Positions 1 to 4,094 of a DNA stretch of 35,799 nucleotides are shown here, one piece after another. Under the pieces are notes generated by a model that saw only the letters and a list, made by a program, of their open reading frames with translations, ran no database searches and was not told the origin of the DNA. The position numbers and the translations under genes are program-made. This stretch comes from a virus, in IMG/VR virus record IMGVR_UViG_3300033143_003155, positions 1 to 35,799 of that record; one strand, given 5' to 3'. How positions within the stretch are numbered: the stretch's first letter is position 1; each line of letters starts with the position of its first letter.

Positions 1-9
1 ACCAGTTTT

Positions 10-86
10 GCCCGCGACGCGTCCTAGTGGACCAAGTCGGCTGTCTACTGACTGTATGGAGGGTTCGATTCCCTTCGCGGGCGCCA
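10..86 (+). tRNA. tRNA-Asp (anticodon GTC)
   Basis: The acceptor strands GCCCGCG and CGCGGGC pair perfectly, followed by discriminator G and an encoded CCA. The anticodon arm is GTCGG-CTGTCTA-CTGAC, giving GTC, and the T arm is GAGGG-TTCGATT-CCCTT. The window opens with ACCAGTTTT, so another tRNA must end at about position 4. The CCAGTTTT trailer recurs through the array. Confidence 0.93.
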
Positions 87-112
87 GTTTTATAAAGTGA
101 AAAGGATAAATT

Positions 113-292
113 ATGAAAAAGTTTTTTGATAGAGTTTTTAGCGACATGTTTGATTTTGAACACATCCTAACTCCGTTTGCTGTTGAACATATGAAACGGC
201 GTTTTGTTCAAGGTACTTTTCAAACATACAGAATTTTTTATGTGTTTGGTATAAGAGTTGCTTTTTATGCAACTACAAAATTTGAGGTGTGA
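113..292 (+). CDS. small hypothetical protein (59 aa)
   Basis: A 59-residue frame starts at ATG 113 behind AAAAGGATAA and ends at TGA 290-292, just upstream of the next gene. It is rich in Phe, Tyr and Arg (begins MKKFFDRVFSDMF, ends TTKFEV). No domain or signal peptide is recognised. It fills the gap between tRNA-Asp and the next gene with same-strand spacing typical of phage genes, which supports it being real. Function unknown. Confidence 0.55.
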   Translation: MKKFFDRVFSDMFDFEHILTPFAVEHMKRRFVQGTFQTYRIFYVFGIRVAFYATTKFEV

Positions 293-294
293 TT

Positions 295-657
295 GTGAGT
301 AACACACCTTTGACTGAAGGTAAAACGCGAATGGCAGTAAAGCCTATTAATTATATGAAACCGTTAGGCCCTCCACCAGCAGGCGGATTTAAAAAAGGTG
401 AAATGGTTATAATGACCGCAGGTGATAAAGTAGGAAGAAGTATACTTGAGGATTTTGTTTACAAAGTTTACGATAAAGAAACTTTTGATTACTGGCAAAC
501 GCCAAAAGGTAAAAAAGTTTGGGCGAAGACAGGAAGCGCAAAAAATGCTTGGAACTGTCAAATGGCTTACCGTTACGGTGACAAAAAGTTTAGTGAACAA
601 GATAGATTTACTGTACATAAATTCAGTATGGTACTCGTTAAAGTTGAAGAAGAATAG
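295..657 (+). CDS. hypothetical protein (120 aa)
   Basis: The frame is read from GTG 295, which has GAGGTG about 6 bases upstream; an in-frame GTG at 289 lies too close to that ribosome site. The product begins VSNTPLTEGKTRM and carries a Pro/Gly-rich segment (PLGPPPAGGFKKGE) followed by a basic, aromatic C-terminal half. I recognise no family. It lies between tRNA-Asp and tRNA-Leu(TAG), ending 6 bases before the latter, so it is probably co-transcribed with them. Confidence 0.7.
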   Translation: MSNTPLTEGKTRMAVKPINYMKPLGPPPAGGFKKGEMVIMTAGDKVGRSILEDFVYKVYDKETFDYWQTPKGKKVWAKTGSAKNAWNCQMAYRYGDKKFSEQDRFTVHKFSMVLVKVEEE

Positions 658-663
658 TTTTAT

Positions 664-740
664 GCTCCCGTAGCCCAATTGGAAGAGGCAATGGCCTTAG
701 AAGTCATTCAGTGTGAGTTCGAATCTCACTGGGAGTACCA
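664..740 (+). tRNA. tRNA-Leu (anticodon TAG), short variable loop
   Basis: Acceptor GCTCCCG pairs with TGGGAGT (two wobbles), discriminator A, CCA encoded. The anticodon arm is ATGGC-CTTAGAA-GTCAT and the T arm GTGAG-TTCGAAT-CTCAC. The variable region is only about 5 nt, so this has class I shape, although bacterial and T4 leucine tRNAs normally carry a long variable arm. The anticodon reading is clear; aminoacylation with leucine is inferred. Confidence 0.85.
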
Positions 741-773
741 GTTTTTTAATGTTGTATTATGAGGAGATTGAAA

Positions 774-962
774 ATGGCTAAACGTCAAAATCAGGCTCAT
801 CGTGTTAAGGCTCGCCGTGAAGGCGCACTTGACCGTTTGAAGCATCCTAGCGCGGATTTAGTTGCTCGGGTTGCAAAGTTCACCAATGAGCAAAGGGAGA
901 ATCATAACGCCCGTGTTGCTAGAAACATTGAAGTATTAGAAAGCAGGATTGCTTTCGCGTAA
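774..962 (+). CDS. small basic protein (62 aa), unknown function
   Basis: The start chosen is ATG 774, preceded by GAGGAG at a normal distance; an upstream start at 759 would overlap that ribosome site. The 62-residue product (MAKRQNQAHRVKARREG...) is rich in Arg, Lys and Ala, looks mostly helical and has no signal peptide. The composition suggests a nucleic-acid contact role, but I recognise no family. It lies between two RNA genes of the array. Confidence 0.7.
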   Translation: MAKRQNQAHRVKARREGALDRLKHPSADLVARVAKFTNEQRENHNARVARNIEVLESRIAFA

Positions 963-970
963 GAAGTTTA

Positions 971-1034
971 TGGTGGGTCCTCGCTTGACCGTACCGATGA
1001 TAAGAGCAAAGGTCTTAAATATTGTCGCCCACCA
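971..1034 (+). ncRNA. structured non-tRNA RNA 1, CCA-ended
   Basis: A 64-nt segment is closed by TGGTGGG (971-977) pairing with CCCACCA (1028-1034). Inside are GGTC-CTCGCTT-GACC (976-990, sharing two G with the outer stem) and CGATGAT (995-1001) with ATTGTCG (1021-1027), which encloses TAAGA-GCAAAGG-TCTTA. GACC can instead pair with GGTC 1011-1014. There is no TTCGA T-loop or normal anticodon arm, yet it ends CCAGTTTTTT like the neighbouring tRNAs. It could be a decayed tRNA or a stable RNA like T4 RNA C/D. Confidence 0.5.
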
Positions 1035-1058
1035 GTTTTTTAATAAAGTTGTTATTGG

Positions 1059-1136
1059 GGTGTGTGTAGCTTAATTGGCTAAAGCCCCAAACTGTGAATT
1101 TGAAAGATGCGGGTTCGACTCCCGTCATTCACCCCA
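1059..1136 (+). tRNA. tRNA-His (anticodon GTG)
   Basis: The anticodon loop is CTGTGAA and the D arm is GCTT/AAGC. The extra G-1 (1059) faces C73 (1133), the histidine identity feature, and CCA is encoded at 1134-1136. The acceptor has one T-T mismatch. The flanks extend the acceptor into a perfect 12-bp inverted repeat (1051-1062 with 1130-1141), so the precursor would have an unusually long terminal stem. Confidence 0.88.
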
Positions 1137-1148
1137 ATAACAATTTAT

Positions 1149-1226
1149 GCTCTCGTGGTCCAACTGGCAGAGGCAACAGGTTTAAATTCTGTAAAGGTGT
1201 GGGTTCGAATCCCACCGGGAGTACCA
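1149..1226 (+). tRNA. tRNA-Leu (anticodon TAA), short variable loop
   Basis: Acceptor GCTCTCG pairs with CGGGAGT, discriminator A, CCA encoded. The anticodon arm is ACAGG-TTTAAAT-TCTGT and the T arm GTGGG-TTCGAAT-CCCAC. The variable loop is about 6 nt (class I shape). It resembles the TAG and CAA tRNAs in acceptor, D loop and T loop, so the three look like copies of one ancestor. Confidence 0.86.
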
Positions 1227-1267
1227 GTTTCATAATTAAGCATAGTTTCAACAGATGTTGAAACGCT

Positions 1268-1275
1268 TATAAATA
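1268..1275 (+). promoter_or_regulatory. T4-type late promoter element TATAAATA
   Basis: This is an exact match to the T4 late promoter -10 element, placed 21 bases before tRNA-Thr in an otherwise gene-free gap. T4 late promoters need only this element, with no -35. If used, it would drive the second half of the tRNA array and the DUF458 gene late in infection. The motif is short and the DNA AT-rich, so chance occurrence is possible. Confidence 0.45.
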
Positions 1276-1295
1276 GTGATAAGAAGAAAGTTTTT

Positions 1296-1370
1296 GCCCC
1301 TTAAGCATAAATGGCGATGCAGTTGCCTTGTAAGCATCATAAGTTGGTTCGATTCCGACAAGGGGCTCCA
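1296..1370 (+). tRNA. tRNA-Thr (anticodon TGT)
   Basis: Acceptor GCCCCTT/AAGGGGC is perfect, with discriminator T and encoded CCA. The D arm GCAT/ATGC is perfect. The anticodon arm GTTGC-CTTGTAA-GCATC has one internal T-T mismatch, and the T arm is GTTGG-TTCGATT-CCGAC. Anticodon TGT reads ACA. Bacterial Thr tRNAs usually have A at the discriminator, so T73 is unusual. Confidence 0.86.
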
Positions 1371-1388
1371 AATTATATGTAAAACAAC

Positions 1389-1458
1389 GTCATGCGATCT
1401 GGGATCAGATAAGTCTCCAAAACTGTTCAGCGGGGTTCGATTCCCTGGCGCGGCGCCA
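1389..1458 (+). tRNA. divergent tRNA-Trp-like gene (anticodon CCA)
   Basis: The loop CTCCAAA is that of bacterial tryptophan tRNA, with a normal T arm (CGGGG-TTCGATT-CCCTG), discriminator G and CCA. The 5' side is weak: acceptor GTCATGC pairs with GCGCGGC through wobbles and one A-C mismatch, the anticodon stem has about three good pairs, and the D loop is very short. It is either a degenerate or an unusually compact functional tRNA. A suppressor role is not indicated because the anticodon is plain CCA. Confidence 0.6.
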
Positions 1459-1477
1459 AACAAAAGGAACGTATATC

Positions 1478-1951
1478 ATGGCAAAAATTAAAGAAGTAGA
1501 TATGAAGATGGATGTTGTAAAACAGTTCATTGAAGACTCATCTGAGAGAAGTGCTGTGTACGTTGGTTGTGATTCAAAAGTTGCAACAAAAAGAGGTAAA
1601 AGAGTAGCGGTGTATGTTGTGGTTATTGTTGTACACAAAGACCAAAACTGCGGCGCAAAATTATTCAAGCAAGTGAGAGTATTGCCTGACTACGGAAACA
1701 TGAGACAACGTCTTATGCAAGAAGTTTACATGGCAGCAGAGATTGGTCTTGAGTTAGTAGATGTAGTAGGCGAGAGACCATTTGAAATTCACTTAGACTT
1801 GAACCCAAACCCAAACGAGAAGTCGTCGGTTGTAATCAAAGAAGCAATGGGTTACATTATGGGTGTATTGGGTGTTGAAGCAAATGTGAAACCTAATTCA
1901 ATTGCATCATCTTGTGCAGCAGATAGATGGGCAGTTAAGTTAGCGGGTTAA
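1478..1951 (+). CDS. DUF458/YkuK-family RNase H-fold protein
   Basis: The 157-residue product matches the DUF458 (YkuK-like) pattern: YVGCDSK near residue 28, a hydrophobic strand (VAVYVVVIVVHK), RQRLMQEVYMAAEIG around residues 75-90, IHLDLNPNPNEKSS, then KPNSIASSCAADR. The Asp residues in CDSK, HLDLNP and AADR lie where RuvC/RNase H-fold nucleases hold metal. The family is predicted to be a nuclease, but its substrate is not established. The start has AAAGGAACG upstream. It sits between tRNA-Trp and tRNA-Arg, so a role in RNA handling is plausible but inferred. Confidence 0.8.
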   Translation: MAKIKEVDMKMDVVKQFIEDSSERSAVYVGCDSKVATKRGKRVAVYVVVIVVHKDQNCGAKLFKQVRVLPDYGNMRQRLMQEVYMAAEIGLELVDVVGERPFEIHLDLNPNPNEKSSVVIKEAMGYIMGVLGVEANVKPNSIASSCAADRWAVKLAG

Positions 1952-1958
1952 AGTTAGA

Positions 1959-2034
1959 GCCCTTGTGAGTCAATTGGATAACGGCAGGCCTACGAAGCTT
2001 TGCAATGGGGGTTCGAATCCCTCCCAGGGTGCCA
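1959..2034 (+). tRNA. tRNA-Arg (anticodon ACG)
   Basis: Loop CTACGAA gives anticodon ACG; the T arm is GGGGG-TTCGAAT-CCCTC, with discriminator G and encoded CCA. Acceptor GCCCTTG pairs with CCAGGGT with one mismatch and a terminal G-T. A34 normally becomes inosine through TadA, which would have to come from the host. The gene starts 8 bases after the upstream stop codon. Confidence 0.85.
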
Positions 2035-2038
2035 GTTT

Positions 2039-2109
2039 TACAATGTAAAGTGATTAGTGAAGGGAGGATGACCGATGCCCTTGTAACATGGTCCAGGCTT
2101 TACATTGTA
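2039..2109 (+). ncRNA. structured RNA 2: 12-bp closing stem with internal pseudoknot
   Basis: TACAATGTAAAG (2039-2050) pairs perfectly with 2098-2109. Inside the 47-nt loop, GACC-G-ATG (2070-2077) pairs with CATGGTC (2087-2093) with one bulged G. The loop of this hairpin, CCCTTGTAA, contains CCCTT (2078-2082), which is complementary to AAGGG (2060-2064) upstream, so an H-type pseudoknot can form. It contains no tRNA arms, has no coding potential I can see, and lies 4 bases after tRNA-Arg. Confidence 0.6.
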
Positions 2110-2119
2110 GATTTAATTA

Positions 2120-2183
2120 GTCAGTTTAAGCGCCGCTCATGACGAATAGGTAGCGCACCACGTTCGTTAAAAGAGCGACTGAC
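2120..2183 (+). ncRNA. structured RNA 3: long stem-loop with loop-bulge complementarity
   Basis: GTCAGT (2120-2125) pairs with ACTGAC (2178-2183). After an 8-nt bulge, CGCTC (2134-2138) pairs with GAGCG (2173-2177), continuous on the 3' side. Further in, ACGAA (2142-2146) pairs with TTCGT (2163-2167) and GGT with ACC around loop AGCGC. GCGC in the bulge (2130-2133) is complementary to GCGC in the loop (2153-2156), a possible tertiary contact. It is not a tRNA and contains no protein gene. Confidence 0.5.
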
Positions 2184-2192
2184 AATAGGTGT

Positions 2193-2299
2193 CGTAGTGT
2201 GTATGAGGCGAACAAGCCATTGCACCCTCCGAAGAGTATAACTGATTATTCTATGACGTTATACGAACGGTGCCGTTAGCACGGTGATAGAATACTACG
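2193..2299 (+). ncRNA. structured RNA 4: pseudoknotted, abutting tRNA-Lys
   Basis: CGTAGT (2193-2198) pairs with ACTACG (2294-2299) to close a 107-nt domain. Inside, GTATAAC (2236-2242) pairs with GTTATAC (2258-2264). Its loop holds ATTCTAT (2248-2254), which pairs perfectly with ATAGAAT (2287-2293), making an H-type pseudoknot. GTGC/GCAC (2270-2282) forms a hairpin between the two pseudoknot strands, and GGC-GAACAA-GCC (2207-2218) another. It ends 4 bases before tRNA-Lys, so RNase P cleavage there would release its 3' end. Confidence 0.55.
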
Positions 2300-2303
2300 C
2301 TAT

Positions 2304-2380
2304 GGGTTTATCGTATAAATGGCAATTACAGCGGACTCTTAATCCGTCAGATCAAGGTTCAAATCCTTGTAGACCCACCA
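2304..2380 (+). tRNA. tRNA-Lys (anticodon CTT)
   Basis: Acceptor GGGTTTA pairs with TAGACCC, discriminator A, CCA encoded. The anticodon arm is GCGGA-CTCTTAA-TCCGT and the T arm CAAGG-TTCAAAT-CCTTG. In other phage-host pairs the lysine tRNA anticodon loop is the target of the PrrC nuclease, which may matter because this window also encodes an RNA kinase and ligase. Confidence 0.88.
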
Positions 2381-2386
2381 ATTTAC

Positions 2387-2432
2387 GGACTGTGCTGGTA
2401 ACCGTGGTTTGAGGTTATTAGCTTGTCCACCA
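2387..2432 (+). ncRNA. 46-nt CCA-ended mini-RNA (RNA 5)
   Basis: GGAC (2387-2390) pairs with GTCC (2425-2428), followed by A and CCA, exactly as at a tRNA 3' end, then GTTTT. Between the strands is one hairpin: GCTGGTAACC (2394-2403) pairs over all ten positions with GGTTATTAGC (2413-2422), two of them G-U, around a 9-nt loop. There are no D, anticodon or T arms. It lies 6 bases after tRNA-Lys and 5 before tRNA-Gly. It looks like a tRNA minihelix mimic that could be processed with the array. Confidence 0.6.
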
Positions 2433-2437
2433 GTTTT

Positions 2438-2512
2438 GCGTTTAAGGTGTCAGTGGTCGCACGACACGTTGCCAACGTGTAGGAATGGGTTCGATTCCCA
2501 TTAGACGCTCCA
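2438..2512 (+). tRNA. tRNA-Gly (anticodon GCC)
   Basis: Acceptor GCGTTTA pairs with TAGACGC, discriminator T (usual for bacterial glycine tRNA), CCA encoded. The anticodon arm ACACG-TTGCCAA-CGTGT is perfect, and the T arm is AATGGG-TTCGATT-CCCATT. It is followed by AGTTTT and, 8 bases on, by the second glycine tRNA. Confidence 0.92.
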
Positions 2513-2520
2513 AGTTTTAT

Positions 2521-2602
2521 GCGGGTGAGTCCACAAGGTGTGGAACCAGGTTTCCAACCTGACGCGAAAGCATGGCGAGTTCGATTCTCGTCACCCGCTC
2601 CA
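2521..2602 (+). tRNA. tRNA-Gly (anticodon TCC) with extended variable arm
   Basis: Acceptor GCGGGTG/CACCCGC is perfect, discriminator T, CCA encoded, close to the E. coli glycine(UCC) acceptor end. The D stem TCCA/TGGA is perfect and the anticodon loop is TTTCCAA. Between the anticodon and T stems is about 12 nt containing GC-GAAA-GC, which makes a small hairpin, as in class II tRNAs. Glycine tRNAs normally have a short loop here. Confidence 0.88.
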
Positions 2603-2612
2603 GTTTGAAGTT

Positions 2613-2813
2613 ATGGAAAACGGAGAAGATAAAAAGGAGAAGTGTAAAGAAACAATTATGGTTAATTGTTCACTCATTGATTTGAGGGTAGATACCGAGG
2701 AAATCAAAATAACGCCAGAAGATACATTTTTTGGCATAATTTTAAAAAGCAAAAACCTTAAAACGAGGTTTACATTTATTGTTGTTGTTATTGTTTTAAT
2801 ATTAATATTATGA
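2613..2813 (+). CDS. small protein with C-terminal membrane segment (66 aa)
   Basis: The most likely start is ATG 2613, just after tRNA-Gly; its ribosome site is weak (GAAG). The product begins MENGEDKKEKCKE, is acidic and Lys-rich, and ends in one strongly hydrophobic segment (FTFIVVVIVLILIL) at the very C-terminus, like a tail-anchored membrane protein. ATG 2658 is an alternative start. No family is recognised. It lies 12 bases before the macro-domain gene. Confidence 0.5.
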   Translation: MENGEDKKEKCKETIMVNCSLIDLRVDTEEIKITPEDTFFGIILKSKNLKTRFTFIVVVIVLILIL

Positions 2814-2825
2814 AAAGGGTTTTAT

Positions 2826-3341
2826 ATGATTACGCGAAAGACAGGCGATTTGTTATCCGTAACTGAAGGTTTTATTGTTCATGGTTGCAATGCTCGAGGC
2901 ATCATGGGTTCAGGTGTAGCGTTACAAATACGTCGTAGATATCCTGAGGCATTCAGGGGATATTATGAGTATGTGAAAAGAGTTGAAAATTACAATGCTC
3001 GTTTAGGTGATGCAGGTAATATTAAACTGGCAGGCAAAGTTATTAATCATTTTGTTGATAAGAAGCTTGTCATTGTAAACGCAATAACGCAGGATAGTTT
3101 TGGTAGAGATCCTAATGTTATATATGTAGACTATGACGCTGTAAGAGAAAGTTTCAAAGTTCTTAATGGTATGTTACAAGCTCGTAGAAATAACGATGAA
3201 TACGAAAAGATTAAGAAGGTTGTTAATTTCCCATTGATTGGTTGTGGTTTGGCTAATGGAGATTGGGAAATTGTAAGAGATATCATTGATGAAGAATTAG
3301 ATGATGATATTGAAAAAGTTTTGTGGATTTGGGAAGGATAA
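2826..3341 (+). CDS. macro-domain ADP-ribose-binding protein
   Basis: The 171-residue product has the macro-domain signature: IVHGCNARGIMGSGVA (about residues 17-32), IRRRYPEAF, IVNAITQ and PLIGCGLANGDWE near 136-148. The Asn in GCNARG and the glycine loops bind ADP-ribose. Known activities are hydrolysis of ADP-ribose 1''-phosphate (a by-product of some tRNA ligation routes) and removal of ADP-ribose or its derivatives from substrates; which applies here cannot be read from sequence. The ribosome site is AAAAGGG. It lies in the tRNA array, 7 bases before tRNA-Gln. Confidence 0.88.
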   Translation: MITRKTGDLLSVTEGFIVHGCNARGIMGSGVALQIRRRYPEAFRGYYEYVKRVENYNARLGDAGNIKLAGKVINHFVDKKLVIVNAITQDSFGRDPNVIYVDYDAVRESFKVLNGMLQARRNNDEYEKIKKVVNFPLIGCGLANGDWEIVRDIIDEELDDDIEKVLWIWEG

Positions 3342-3348
3342 GAATTAT

Positions 3349-3435
3349 AGGGCTGTAGGAAAACTGGCTAACCCCAACAGGCTTTGAACCTGTCGTCGAA
3401 AGACATTGTGAGTTCGAATCTCACCTGCCCTTCCA
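3349..3435 (+). tRNA. tRNA-Gln (anticodon TTG) with long variable arm
   Basis: The anticodon arm ACAGG-CTTTGAA-CCTGT is perfect and the T arm GTGAG-TTCGAAT-CTCAC is perfect. Acceptor AGGGCTG pairs with CTGCCCT with one T-T mismatch, discriminator T, CCA encoded. The variable region of about 14 nt folds as GTC-GAAA-GAC. Glutamine tRNAs normally have a short variable loop and G73, so this 87-nt gene is atypical in both. The D arm is weak. Confidence 0.8.
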
Positions 3436-3458
3436 ATTTATATACAAGTGGAGTTATT

Positions 3459-3737
3459 ATGAGTAAACGATCACAAGGTTTAGGTTTAATTTTAGGTGTT
3501 GTAGCAGTATCAATTTTATTAGGTGTAACTTATGCTAGTAAAGAGGTAAGTGAATTAGACTATAATATCATAAGACACCAAATAAATTTTAAATGTCCTG
3601 ATACTGAGAAAGATGTAAAAAGATTTTTGGCGAATGACGACATTATAGATGAAGTTGAAATGTCTATGTATGAAGAGATTTGTGATCAAGAAGAAGTTGA
3701 TAAATCAAAAGAAAGATTAATTGATTATATGAATTAA
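3459..3737 (+). CDS. small membrane-anchored or exported protein (92 aa)
   Basis: The start is ATG 3459, after GTGGAG; an in-frame extension upstream would run through tRNA-Gln. The N-terminus (MSKRSQGLGL followed by a hydrophobic stretch to about residue 25) is a signal anchor or signal peptide. The rest is acidic and charged with two Cys, probably periplasmic. No family is recognised. It lies between tRNA-Gln and tRNA-Leu(CAA), and its stop ends one base before the tRNA. Confidence 0.7.
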   Translation: MSKRSQGLGLILGVVAVSILLGVTYASKEVSELDYNIIRHQINFKCPDTEKDVKRFLANDDIIDEVEMSMYEEICDQEEVDKSKERLIDYMN

Positions 3738-3738
3738 T

Positions 3739-3816
3739 GCTCCTGTAGCCCAATTGGCAGAGGCGGTGTCTTCAAACGGCATTTATGTGTGGGTTCGAAT
3801 CCCATTGGGAGTACCA
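3739..3816 (+). tRNA. tRNA-Leu (anticodon CAA), short variable loop
   Basis: Acceptor GCTCCTG pairs with TGGGAGT, discriminator A, CCA encoded. The anticodon arm is GTGTC-TTCAAAC-GGCAT and the T arm GTGGG-TTCGAAT-CCCAT. The variable loop is about 6 nt. It is the last tRNA of the array and the third leucine-anticodon tRNA of class I shape. Confidence 0.85.
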
Positions 3817-3839
3817 TTTTAAAAGAGCTAAATATCATT

Positions 3840-4094
3840 ATGAAAGATGCAAAAGTTTCAGTAAACTACGAATGTAATCATTGTGAAGGGTCTGGCAAAA
3901 ATGGCAAGACTGTAGAAGAAGCAATGGAGTACGAAAGAAATATGCCGCTCGGCGGTGTCATAACAATGGGAGCTCCACCAGATTGTTATGATGCAAAGCT
4001 AACAAGAATCATGCAATGCCCCATCTGTTCTGGAAGTGGCAGGCTCACAAAATTTATTCCCCTTCATGTATTACTCTCAGGAAAACAAATATGA
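3840..4094 (+). CDS. DnaJ-type CxxCxGxG zinc-binding protein (84 aa)
   Basis: Starts at ATG 3840, 23 bases after tRNA-Leu. It has two CxxCxGxG-type elements, CNHCEGSG near residue 14 and CPICSGSG near residue 61, as in the central zinc domain of DnaJ, separated by about 45 residues. DnaJ has four such elements and a J domain; here there is one pair and no J domain, so it is a stand-alone zinc protein, possibly protein- or RNA-binding. Its stop overlaps the next start (ATGA). Confidence 0.7.
   Translation: MKDAKVSVNYECNHCEGSGKNGKTVEEAMEYERNMPLGGVITMGAPPDCYDAKLTRIMQCPICSGSGRLTKFIPLHVLLSGKQI

Noticed and set aside
971-1034. Ordinary tRNA
   Set aside because: No TTCGA T-loop and no 5-bp anticodon arm with U33; only the CCA end and a closing stem are tRNA-like.
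1405-1668. Minus-strand frame over tRNA-Trp and the DUF458 gene
   Set aside because: It reads across a tRNA and a well-supported gene; the composition is not protein-like.
3384-3458. N-terminal extension of the 92-residue protein through tRNA-Gln
   Set aside because: The extension would be coded by tRNA sequence; ATG 3459 has its own ribosome site.
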